In this document: positions 34,865 to 42,302 of the stretch, one piece after another
Position numbering within the stretch: the stretch's first letter is position 1
Layout: the number at the start of each line of letters is the position of its first letter
Virus record (IMG/VR): IMGVR_UViG_3300019487_000022
Coordinates: 59,807-123,806 of that record
DNA length: 64,000 nucleotides
Reading direction: 5' to 3' (one strand)
From: a virus
Notes under the pieces: generated by a model
What the model saw: the letters and a program-made list of their open reading frames with translations, nothing else
What the model was told of the DNA's origin: nothing
Databases searched by the model: none
Position numbers and translations under genes: made by a program

Positions 34865-34919
34865 TTTAATCTCCTTGTAGTATAAGTTAGTTACTTCTAA
34901 AATTTTAATCGACCTTTTG

Positions 34920-35111
34920 TCATCTTACAATATGATATCCAGCTATTCCCAGGGGCCAAAAAATTACTTCTAAGATAACACATACCCAAAATAAATACAT
35001 TATTTTAAGTATTTTAAAATCTGTATAAAACAAACGACTGATTTTATTTGCCCACCATATACCTATTCCGAGGTATAATAAAGAAGCAAAAATAATTAAC
35101 ATTGTTAGCAT
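34920..35111 (-). CDS. Small two-segment membrane protein
   Basis: 63 residues with two hydrophobic helices (MLTMLIIFASLLYLGIGIWW and MYLFWVCVILEVIFWPLGIA) joined by a short basic loop. Lies between the UGA-reading tRNA and the Pth2-like gene, same strand. No family recognised. Confidence 0.55.
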   Translation of the reverse strand: MLTMLIIFASLLYLGIGIWWANKISRLFYTDFKILKIMYLFWVCVILEVIFWPLGIAGYHIVR

Positions 35112-35115
35112 AAAT

Positions 35116-35188
35116 GCGTCACGGTGGGACTTGAACCCACAACCTGAAGATTTGAAATCCTCCGCTCTGCCAATTGAGCTACGTGAGC
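35116..35188 (-). tRNA. Trp-like suppressor tRNA, anticodon UCA (reads UGA)
   Basis: Cloverleaf: D-arm GCTC AATTGGCA GAGC, anticodon arm GAGGA-TTTCAAA-TCTTC with anticodon TCA at 34-36 and U33 present, 5-nt variable loop, T-arm GTGGG TTCAAGT CCCAC. D-arm and variable region closely resemble tRNA-Trp, whose normal anticodon CCA would become UCA by one change. The acceptor stem pairs over 7 bp only if one C on the 3' strand is bulged (GC-TCACG with CGTGA-c-GC), so function is likely but not certain. Confidence 0.75.
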
Positions 35189-35233
35189 ATATATGTATGC
35201 TACTTTAAATTAAAGCACCATACATATTTAAAT

Positions 35234-35992
35234 TTATGTATTATCTTTAATGTCTGTATCTTCTTTAGGATTTTCTGCAAAGAAATCCTGAGTTGTTAAA
35301 GACATTAACTCATCTGCTGCTTCTTTATTATCTGTGGAACGAGCTCTAACAGCGGATTTAACTTTACTGACATATGATATACGAGAAGTTCGTAATGTGT
35401 CAAATGCATTTTTTGTTCCTTTTTCAGATGGAACATAATTTAATGTGTTATTTACACTAAATCCTAGTTCTTTAGCAGTTTTAAGGGTATTCTCATCGCA
35501 CCCTATAAATGTGAATGTCCATGCACGACTTGAACGAAATTCTTCCAATATTGTTTTAAGTTTACCGAAGTCTCGCCATTCTTGCGATGAAGAATTTTCG
35601 CCTCCATCAGTAAAAATAGTGACTACAACATTGACACTTTGAGAAGTCAATTGATCCCTAATCTCTTCAGAAAGACGTTGTACTGTTTTTCCAATTGCCT
35701 CATATAGTGCAGTACTTCCTGATGGACTATATGTATTAGTGGTCAAGTCTTTGATTTGATTAACAGGCTTATCCCATATATCACAAGAAACTGAATCATT
35801 AAAAGTAACAAAATATAATTTTTGTTCTATTTCTGAATCGTTTTCTTGTTCTTTACGAAGTGCGATCAGGTTTTCGTTAAACCCGTCGATAGTTGACTGA
35901 CGAACCGATGTCATAGAACCGCTTTTATCCAAAATCAGTACATGACATATTGTGTGTTTACCTAACACACTCTGAGCTGCATTTGTAGACAT
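35234..35992 (-). CDS. von Willebrand A (TerY-like) domain protein
   Basis: 252 residues, one vWA domain with an intact MIDAS: DKSGSM (DxSxS), SGSTALYEAIG (the Thr loop) and TIFTDGGENSS (Asp). Residues about 20-200 are the domain; the tail (SRISYVSKVKSAVRARSTDN) is basic then acidic. Similar to TerY and to the second vWA protein at 41369-42124, which sits in the PP2C-kinase cluster. A metal-dependent protein-binding role is likely. Confidence 0.88.
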   Translation of the reverse strand: MSTNAAQSVLGKHTICHVLILDKSGSMTSVRQSTIDGFNENLIALRKEQENDSEIEQKLYFVTFNDSVSCDIWDKPVNQIKDLTTNTYSPSGSTALYEAIGKTVQRLSEEIRDQLTSQSVNVVVTIFTDGGENSSSQEWRDFGKLKTILEEFRSSRAWTFTFIGCDENTLKTAKELGFSVNNTLNYVPSEKGTKNAFDTLRTSRISYVSKVKSAVRARSTDNKEAADELMSLTTQDFFAENPKEDTDIKDNT

Positions 35993-36072
35993 AAAGTCTC
36001 CTCTCTACTCTATTTATAAGCGGAATTGCCTATAAAACTCTCTCAAAAGCAAAATCTTTAATGGTTACAACA

Positions 36073-37062
36073 TTAAAGGATTTTATTGCTTACTCTCTCT
36101 AAGTATTCATTCGTCTTTTCAATATCTTTTACTTTAAAAACCAATATAACTTTATTCCAAAGTACATCTTGTTCTTTCACAAAAACAGAATTGGTAATGT
36201 ACCTTTTTATTTCTTTTCGATTTAATTCTTTCATGCTTTTACAATAAATGCCTTTTCTTCCATAGTACTCGCTATTTTCTGCCTTACCTTTTAAGAAAAC
36301 ATCGTAAAGATCAGGAAATACCCAACGTCCGCATTGGTCACGATTAAACATTCTTAATTCGTGAGTCAACCATCCATGAGTAGCTTTGGTTGCCTCTAAT
36401 TCCTTTTGTAAACGATCTCTGTGTTCTGCTCTCCAAGGTATATAAACAGGCTCAGGGATTTCAGCAAATGTTAATAAATGCCATTTTCCTTTGTAAGAGT
36501 GGCATTGATGCCATTTATCCACTTCTATACGATAATATGGTGTTTTATCAACACGATATCGATCATTTTTAGGAACTAATTCTAATAATCCAGTTCCTGG
36601 ATGAACATATACTATGGCATAAGACTCGGAGATTGGAAGATAAGGAATGCCTTTAGCAATATCTCCACGTATAGAAAAACGATAGATATAATCCGAAGCA
36701 AAATATACTTCGCCTTCTTCGTTTAAGAAGGTTTTTTCTTCCACATAATCTTTTGCATGTTGCCAAATGTGATATTGTACAGCAGAGCTGGGATTTATGT
36801 ATTCACACATTTCAGAGAATACTTGGTCCCAAGATCTTCCAACTTGGCTACGAAGGTAACGCATTAAGGGATTGAGATTTTCATTCAATTCCTTGCATTC
36901 CCAGCTTTTTGTCCAATTACGGATACCTTCACGATCTGTCAAAAGATCGTAATTGTCGTTATGAATACAACGGTTTAACTCGTGTTTTAATTCATTGCGA
37001 CGTTCACGGTATTTAGTTGCGTGTCCTTTGTATCGTGGACGTTCCACGATAACCTTTGCCAT
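36073..37062 (-). CDS. Conserved protein of a Planctomycetes-like family (MAKVIVERPR type)
   Basis: 329 residues from the ATG that gives MAKVIVERPRYKGHATKYRE; a start four codons upstream is possible. Features LNENLNPLMRYLRSQVGRSW then DQVFSEMCEYINPSSAVQYH, and PYYRIEVDKWHQCHSYKGKW. I recall the beginning and the GR-(P/S)-WD-x-V-(Y/F)-SE block from uncharacterised proteins of Planctomycetes and Myxobacteria, but I have no family name and no function. It suggests gene exchange with that host group. Confidence 0.7.
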   Translation of the reverse strand: MAKVIVERPRYKGHATKYRERRNELKHELNRCIHNDNYDLLTDREGIRNWTKSWECKELNENLNPLMRYLRSQVGRSWDQVFSEMCEYINPSSAVQYHIWQHAKDYVEEKTFLNEEGEVYFASDYIYRFSIRGDIAKGIPYLPISESYAIVYVHPGTGLLELVPKNDRYRVDKTPYYRIEVDKWHQCHSYKGKWHLLTFAEIPEPVYIPWRAEHRDRLQKELEATKATHGWLTHELRMFNRDQCGRWVFPDLYDVFLKGKAENSEYYGRKGIYCKSMKELNRKEIKRYITNSVFVKEQDVLWNKVILVFKVKDIEKTNEYLERVSNKIL

Positions 37063-37183
37063 ATCTGATCTCATGTAAGTTCCTTTCGTGTCTACACCTA
37101 CACATGTGCGTTGTAGACCATAGCTTACTAGTTGCAGCTATGCCGCCATTCGCGGACGAAAAAGAATATGAAAAACCAGTCAT
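37013..37183 (-). CDS. Possible 56-residue leader ORF
   Basis: ATG 37181-37183 preceded by AGGAG at 7 nt spacing. The 56-residue product begins MTGFSYSFSSANGGIAATSK and its end overlaps the next gene out of frame by 50 nt. Strong ribosome site but unremarkable composition, so it may be a translated leader. Low certainty. Confidence 0.35.
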   Translation of the reverse strand: MTGFSYSFSSANGGIAATSKLWSTTHMCRCRHERNLHEIRYGKGYRGTSTIQRTRN

Positions 37184-37226
37184 AACAAAATCTCCTAAAC
37201 AAATACCGAATAACCAACTTCCGTAA

Positions 37227-37254
37227 TTAATATCGAGTTATTTTTCTCTGGAGA
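37227..37254 (-). promoter_or_regulatory. TCTCCAG-type promoter
   Basis: TCTCCAG (minus, 37248-37254), 13 nt, then GATATTAATTAC. Lies just after the stop of the gene at 37262 and upstream of the leader ORF and MAKVIVERPR-type gene. Confidence 0.45.
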
Positions 37255-37261
37255 AACAACT

Positions 37262-37834
37262 TTATTTTGCCTCTCTTTGAGACAAATATAAATCTAGTAT
37301 GCTATATTTCTTTGGTAAGTTCAGCTTTGACGGAGCTTTACCACTCAATATTGTTTTTTGTGCTTCTAAAAATGCCTCATCACATGAGGTACATCCTCCA
37401 CCATTACAGGATGTGTTTTGACATTTTGGACATTGAATCGCAGGAGTTTCGCATACATCGCACCAAAACCAAAAATATTCAGAATCCATGAAAGTATCCT
37501 TATGTTTTAGAATTGTAGGGAACATATTACTAAAGAATTTTTGTTCTTTAGGTTTGTTGCACTCTATCAATATATTATCTGGTCCCGTCAATTCCTTTTT
37601 GATCCATTCATTATAATCAGAACGTCTTAATTTGGCAGGTAAAGCCATTTCTTGTAAAACTCTTTTTTGAGCAAGAGTTAATTTTTTAGGGCGTGAAAAT
37701 ACTATCGTGGATGTTAACGGACGTTCGATTTTCTCCCCAATATTTAGATCAACTGAATAACAAATTGCATTATCATTTGTTCTAATAGGGATAGTTAACA
37801 ATAATATTAAAGCAAGATATATATTATACCACAT
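37262..37834 (-). CDS. Unknown protein with N-terminal hydrophobic segment and Cys-rich ribbon
   Basis: 190 residues. Residues 1-17 are hydrophobic (MWYNIYLALILLLTIPI), a signal or anchor. The C-terminal half has a Cys cluster FWCDVCETPAIQCPKCQNTS then CNGGGCTSCDEAF, eight Cys that could bind two zinc ions. Directly follows the deoxyribosyltransferase-like gene. No family recognised. Confidence 0.65.
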   Translation of the reverse strand: MWYNIYLALILLLTIPIRTNDNAICYSVDLNIGEKIERPLTSTIVFSRPKKLTLAQKRVLQEMALPAKLRRSDYNEWIKKELTGPDNILIECNKPKEQKFFSNMFPTILKHKDTFMDSEYFWFWCDVCETPAIQCPKCQNTSCNGGGCTSCDEAFLEAQKTILSGKAPSKLNLPKKYSILDLYLSQREAK

Positions 37835-37847
37835 ACACCATATAAAA

Positions 37848-38303
37848 CTATATTAAAACTTCTTTTATAAGATCTGATAATGATAAGCAAGCATTTCTTT
37901 TAGTTTCTAGATTATAAAGCCAATCTAAATAGTTAGTGTGACATGCGCCGTCAGGTCGTCCATAATAGAGCCTGCCACTTGTTACATATCTACCAAATTC
38001 TACATTAGTAGTAAGTGCTGGCATATTTGTCATATTACGTGGAACCCAACAGACGATCTTTTTGCAATTTTCTAGCCAGAAACGTTCCCAATTAACTTGA
38101 TCTAGAAAATCTATTCTGGATTGAAAACTTTTAAATTCAGGAATTAATATTACACCGTCAAAGTTCTGAATGATTAATTCTTGAATTGCTTCTGGACGCC
38201 AAGATTTTACATCTGGATTTCTGGGTGTAGGTCCAGCTAAGAAAATAGTGTCAAATCTTAATAATTCTGAATCAATAGGATCGTCAGAATAAACTATTTT
38301 CAT
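37848..38303 (-). CDS. Nucleoside 2-deoxyribosyltransferase-like protein
   Basis: 151 residues. Matches the nucleoside deoxyribosyltransferase-like fold: TIFLAGPTPRNPDVKSWRPE, GVILIPEFKSFQSRIDFLDQ, WERFWLENCKKIVCWVPRNM and TTNVEFGRYVTSGRLYYGRP, the last two being the usual substrate and Glu-containing blocks (candidate catalytic Glu in NVEFG). The fold is shared with TIR and ADP-ribosyl cyclase enzymes, but the GP-x-x-R and EFG motifs favour deoxyribosyltransferase. Could exchange bases on deoxynucleosides. Confidence 0.75.
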   Translation of the reverse strand: MKIVYSDDPIDSELLRFDTIFLAGPTPRNPDVKSWRPEAIQELIIQNFDGVILIPEFKSFQSRIDFLDQVNWERFWLENCKKIVCWVPRNMTNMPALTTNVEFGRYVTSGRLYYGRPDGACHTNYLDWLYNLETKRNACLSLSDLIKEVLI

Positions 38304-38310
38304 ATTTATC

Positions 38311-38670
38311 TCACACTATATCTATTGATAAAAATTTTATACCACATGAATTTACCAGTTTTGGTTCATCTTTATTTACTTTTTCAGGAGATGATACATA
38401 TCCAACAAATGAATTTTTATTACATGTAGTAAAAGTAAATCTATTATTGTTATCTATATACACGGGACCATCAGGAGAACCGGAACCTATTGAGACTCTA
38501 TTATTAGAAGCATCAACGAAAAAAAGTGAACCTTCTTGTGTTTCTATAATAGGAAAATTTCCAGATGATTTGTCTTCTATCTTCCCTGAGCCATTGCATT
38601 TCGTACATTTTTTCTTACTGACAAGTAAAGGAATGTACCCGTCGCCCTTACATTCATCGCATTTCTTCAT
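38311..38670 (-). CDS. DnaJ-type zinc-finger protein
   Basis: 119 residues. Residues 1-31 hold two CxxCxGxG repeats (CDECKGDGYI and CTKCNGSGKI), the DnaJ cysteine-rich module, without any J domain. Residues 35-119 form a beta-rich region (GSLFFVDASNNRVSIGSGSP). Follows the kinase gene and likely belongs to that set, perhaps as an adaptor. Stops with TGA. Confidence 0.75.
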   Translation of the reverse strand: MKKCDECKGDGYIPLLVSKKKCTKCNGSGKIEDKSSGNFPIIETQEGSLFFVDASNNRVSIGSGSPDGPVYIDNNNRFTFTTCNKNSFVGYVSSPEKVNKDEPKLVNSCGIKFLSIDIV

Positions 38671-38697
38671 AAGAGTATTTTATCCTTACTATTATCA

Positions 38698-40392
38698 CTA
38701 TTTCATTTTAAATGTATAAAGACTGTTATTTTTTGTTATAACAGCCTCATCTCCATATCTGTGAATTTTCATCTTCCCATTAACAGCATTGTCACTCACA
38801 ACTGTTAATCGTGTATCATCTTTTGTGTTTTTGAACACATTTACATCGTCTTTTTCATCAATATGAATGCATATTCCATTTTTAAGCACTGTAAAATTCA
38901 ATCCAGAATATACAATATCCTCATCGATACGCATATCATATGTATCATGAGACGAATTAAATCTTAATACAAAACGATCATATCTACCCTGTTTAGTTAC
39001 TCCTATCATCATTAAAACAGAACTTTCATATTTTGCGTCAATTATCTTATGTTTTGCAATTTCAGGTATAGTTATGCGTTTATGCATTCGCTCGGATGGA
39101 AATACAGAAACAAACTTCATATCAATCAAGTTCTGTATTGCTATTCCGTCAAAAAGTGTAGTTGCTTTTTCAGAAACGTTAGCAATTGGCTGATTGATAA
39201 TTTTTATCGTATTAGGTAGTTCTATGTAACGTATTTCATTAATCCAAGTTCCATTTTTAATGTATACCCTTCCTTGACAAACCATCATATCTGAAGCAGA
39301 TACCGAACCTATTTCTTTATTGGCAATAAAATCTGTGAATTTTGCTAATCCATTTTCTAAATATGCAACAATAGGTTTATTTAATTGAGGCGTAAATATA
39401 ACTTCAGAATTAGATGATATAGCAACTGGAGAGTTGTTATTGAATTTGCCGGACTTTTTATCTGTGACGAATCTATGTCCAAAACTGAAAATGATATTTG
39501 TAAGTTCTCCCATTCCAGAAAATTCTTCAATTTTCTTGACAATAAATTTATTACTACCAATGAATTGATTAACTCTAGGTACATAAATAACAGTATCTAT
39601 TTTGTTACTTTGTGGAGGAAGCAATCTTTTTCCCTCTTCAAAAATTGCAAAATACCATTTACGATATTCATCCGGTATCACATCTACGGGATCACATGCT
39701 GCTGGTACTAAAACATCTTTGTTAAATACCGATATATTATGAGCCATTCGCTCTTCAAATCCTTTATACTTATCATGTCTCCCCTTAAATGGATGAATAC
39801 CTGTAAAAAGTTGAAATGTAATTATTCCCCAAGAATACCAATCAGAAAGAACTGTAAACTTGTTATCTTTTATCAAAGGATCTTTTATATTTGGCATAAT
39901 AGCCGTAGCAGGATGTTTTTTGGTTTGATAAGTATTTGTATCTATAAAATAAACCTCTTTTAAATCTTTTCTAACGAGAAAGTTCAACTCATTACAATCA
40001 ACAACCAATATCTCTTTTTTATGAAGATGTTCTATCCCCTCTTGCAATCTCTTTACAAGGAAAAGAATCTGATCTTGATTGACATTGTTTTTATTTTTAA
40101 ATGCACGAGTAAATAACTGACATAAAACGTATGTATTAGTTACATACTTCATACTATAGCCAATGGGACGGTTTTTCTTATCTAAAATAATATCTTCTGG
40201 TTTAATTATATTAGGAAGAGTAATAGCAGATAATTCTTGTATTTTCTCATATGGTATCATCTTTGACGGATCTGAATAAATCTTAAAAACAGTATCTCCG
40301 TGAGCAAATATTTTCCCTTCTCCACCTTCAGCTAGAAAATCTGAAGGATCAAGCTTTAGTTTCCCTTTGCCTTGTATTGTGAAGTCAAGCAT
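38698..40392 (-). CDS. Protein kinase with C-terminal beta-rich domain
   Basis: 564 residues. Residues 15-265 are a eukaryotic-like Ser/Thr kinase: glycine loop AEGGEGKIFA, K37 in VFKIY, VVDCNELNFLV (catalytic D132 and N137, HRD replaced by VVD), D151 in FIDTNTYQ (DFG replaced by DTN), and SDWYSWGIITFQLFTGIHPF. The changed HRD and DFG neighbours resemble the kinases of the TerY-phosphorylation triad. Residues 290-564 look like repeated beta strands, perhaps a propeller sensing domain. One base upstream of it is a PP2C phosphatase gene. Confidence 0.85.
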   Translation of the reverse strand: MLDFTIQGKGKLKLDPSDFLAEGGEGKIFAHGDTVFKIYSDPSKMIPYEKIQELSAITLPNIIKPEDIILDKKNRPIGYSMKYVTNTYVLCQLFTRAFKNKNNVNQDQILFLVKRLQEGIEHLHKKEILVVDCNELNFLVRKDLKEVYFIDTNTYQTKKHPATAIMPNIKDPLIKDNKFTVLSDWYSWGIITFQLFTGIHPFKGRHDKYKGFEERMAHNISVFNKDVLVPAACDPVDVIPDEYRKWYFAIFEEGKRLLPPQSNKIDTVIYVPRVNQFIGSNKFIVKKIEEFSGMGELTNIIFSFGHRFVTDKKSGKFNNNSPVAISSNSEVIFTPQLNKPIVAYLENGLAKFTDFIANKEIGSVSASDMMVCQGRVYIKNGTWINEIRYIELPNTIKIINQPIANVSEKATTLFDGIAIQNLIDMKFVSVFPSERMHKRITIPEIAKHKIIDAKYESSVLMMIGVTKQGRYDRFVLRFNSSHDTYDMRIDEDIVYSGLNFTVLKNGICIHIDEKDDVNVFKNTKDDTRLTVVSDNAVNGKMKIHRYGDEAVITKNNSLYTFKMK

Positions 40393-40393
40393 T

Positions 40394-41278
40394 TTAACTC
40401 ACGTTTAAGACAGCAACTGAAACATCATCAAAATTTTGCCAATCTAATTTTACTATTTCTTTTTGAAACCAATTAACTTGTCGTTGTACAAAAGATCCGT
40501 TTGTATTACGAAAATCCAGAAGAACTTTTAATACTTCTTCTAACGGAATAGAGTCAGGGTTTTCACCCTTTCTGGTAAATGAATTTACACCATCGGATAA
40601 AAGCGCTACCCACTCAACATCCTCTTCTACAGCAAAACAATAACACCCATGTTCTGTATGAAAACCTCTAAATGTTGGCTTTGTCCAATTCTTCATATTG
40701 ACTCTTTGATATTCTTTCCATTCAGAATCATAACTAATTTCGGTTTGAATAATGCTTTCTTCTGGACCTCCTGCGGCATTTAATATACTTTTCCATTGTT
40801 CCATTCTTTCTGCATCATGTAAATAATTGAGATATGCCGGATAGCCAGATATATACTCCATAGTATAAACTAAATATGTTTTATTCTTCAATTTGAAAAC
40901 AATTATTCCATCTCCAAATAAAGAAGCATAAATCATATCTAAAGGGGCTATTTCTTGACCGAATAATGATGTTTCAGCAAACATTTTACCGGCATACCCC
41001 AATGTCGCATCCAAACATGAATAATCTAAATTCAAAGATTTACAGATATTTCTTGCTTCCGATATAGCCAACCTATCTATCTTTTGAAGATCAATATCTG
41101 GATAATAATTGACCATTTTATTTGCTGATAAAGATAGAATTCTTGCACCAACATCTGTCATTGGAGATCCTGAACAGCCATCTGAAATGATAATCCGGTT
41201 ATAAGCTTTATTTACAAATGCAAAATCTTGACACACATGGTGTCCTTTACCTTGAAAAAAAGAACAATCCACGTTCAT
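40394..41278 (-). CDS. PP2C-type protein phosphatase
   Basis: 294 residues from ATG 41276-41278 (GGAG upstream); a longer frame would translate through a terminator hairpin. PP2C blocks: HHVCQDFAFVNK, IIISDGCSGSPMTDVGAR (metal Asp), YASLFGDGIIVF, WVALLSDGVNSF and NFDDVSVAVLNV (second metal Asp). Removes phosphate from Ser/Thr, opposing the adjacent kinase. Gene order vWA, PP2C, kinase is the TerY-P triad arrangement. Confidence 0.88.
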   Translation of the reverse strand: MNVDCSFFQGKGHHVCQDFAFVNKAYNRIIISDGCSGSPMTDVGARILSLSANKMVNYYPDIDLQKIDRLAISEARNICKSLNLDYSCLDATLGYAGKMFAETSLFGQEIAPLDMIYASLFGDGIIVFKLKNKTYLVYTMEYISGYPAYLNYLHDAERMEQWKSILNAAGGPEESIIQTEISYDSEWKEYQRVNMKNWTKPTFRGFHTEHGCYCFAVEEDVEWVALLSDGVNSFTRKGENPDSIPLEEVLKVLLDFRNTNGSFVQRQVNWFQKEIVKLDWQNFDDVSVAVLNVS

Positions 41279-41297
41279 AATATCTCCAAATAAAAAT

Positions 41298-41340
41298 ACC
41301 TGGTAATCTGAAGGCACAAATATATTCCAGATTACCAGGT
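41298..41340 (-). terminator. Terminator or attenuator between vWA and PP2C genes
   Basis: Arms 41298-41310 and 41328-41340 pair over 13 bp (CAGATTACCAGGT as the 3' arm on plus), followed on the minus strand by ATTTTTATTT. The PP2C ribosome site lies right after it, so it could tune vWA against PP2C-kinase expression. Confidence 0.7.
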
Positions 41341-41368
41341 TCAAGATGTCTTAAACTATAGCGTAGAA

Positions 41369-42124
41369 TCAGAACTTCAATGGTACAGATGCAGAACCTG
41401 TACCGAGAGCCTGGCTTTGTGCAGAAATACTCTTAGAAACAAAGTTGGCTAGCTTCTTTAAAGTATTTGTATCTGCGTTTTTCTGTTCTACGTACTGTGT
41501 AAGCCCACCTTCTTTATAAAAATCAGCAAGCCTTTGTGATGTATTCTGATCTTCAATACCAACGCCAATTAAAATTGAAATAATTGACTCTAAAGATTCA
41601 TCTTTGATAGTTTGCGCCAATACGGCTTTAACATCTGATGCATTGCAAGATGAGACATTATCACAACCGTCTGTAATAACAACAACAATTCCATTTACCT
41701 GAAACCTTTGATTAGCTAATTTTGTAGCATAATCATGTGTTGCCATAATTGCGTTCTTTGTAGCATCAAATAAAGCAGTTGAACCACCCACCTGAAGACA
41801 ATCATTATAATCGTCAACTTTGCAATTATCCAAAGGTTTAAAACCATGTGTTTGAGAAACAGAACTTGAAAATTGGAGGAAACGAAATAGTAGATTGTCT
41901 TTTCTGGGACTAAATTGACAGGCTTCAACTATCTTTTGAATCGTTTCTTCCATTTGAACTTTATATGGTTGCACAGAGCTTGAAACATCGTTTACCAATG
42001 TAACAAGTGTAAATTCTGTTGCAATTTCATCCAAATCAGCAACCTTTGCAGCAGAATACGTAAAATTCGCTTTAACAATCTTATGATCTTCAAGCGAATT
42101 ACTGATAGTAGCGGATTTAGACAT
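41369..42124 (-). CDS. von Willebrand A (TerY-like) protein of the phosphorylation triad
   Basis: 251 residues from ATG 42122-42124 (AGAGG upstream). vWA domain with VTLVNDVSSSVQPYK (MIDAS-like, DxSxS kept as DVSSS), GGSTALFDATKNAI and VVVITDGCDNVSSC. The tail SAQSQALGTGSASVPLKF is conserved-looking. Likely the client or adaptor of the PP2C-kinase pair encoded next, as in bacterial TerY-P modules. Confidence 0.88.
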   Translation of the reverse strand: MSKSATISNSLEDHKIVKANFTYSAAKVADLDEIATEFTLVTLVNDVSSSVQPYKVQMEETIQKIVEACQFSPRKDNLLFRFLQFSSSVSQTHGFKPLDNCKVDDYNDCLQVGGSTALFDATKNAIMATHDYATKLANQRFQVNGIVVVITDGCDNVSSCNASDVKAVLAQTIKDESLESIISILIGVGIEDQNTSQRLADFYKEGGLTQYVEQKNADTNTLKKLANFVSKSISAQSQALGTGSASVPLKF

Positions 42125-42248
42125 CTGATTTCCTCTTTCTGTTCTTGGATTCAGTATATTGTTCCTGGCACAATTCACAGAACCAAATACTGTTTTTCTT
42201 TTTAATCTTGCCTAAACAAACGCGAAAATTATGTCCCGTCGATATCAT
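42117..42248 (-). CDS. Possible 43-residue Cys protein
   Basis: ATG at 42246-42248; the end overlaps the vWA start codon by 8 nt. Product has a candidate small zinc-binding pattern (H and C in GHNFRVCLG, then WFCELCQEQY) and a basic tail. It fills the only gap in this operon. Weak ribosome site. Confidence 0.4.
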   Translation of the reverse strand: MISTGHNFRVCLGKIKKKNSIWFCELCQEQYTESKNRKRKSDV

Positions 42249-42302
42249 TTCTCGACAAATTTTATCTAAAGGCAGATTTTTTAATTTTAATCTTTTTTGC
42301 TA

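Noticed and set aside
36000-36040. T4-type late promoter (TATAAATA) upstream of the first vWA gene
   Set aside because: A single TATAAATAG match in AT-rich DNA; not repeated ahead of the virion genes.
37848-38303. TIR-domain NADase
   Set aside because: The AGPTPR and NVEFG blocks fit nucleoside deoxyribosyltransferase-like proteins better than TIR.
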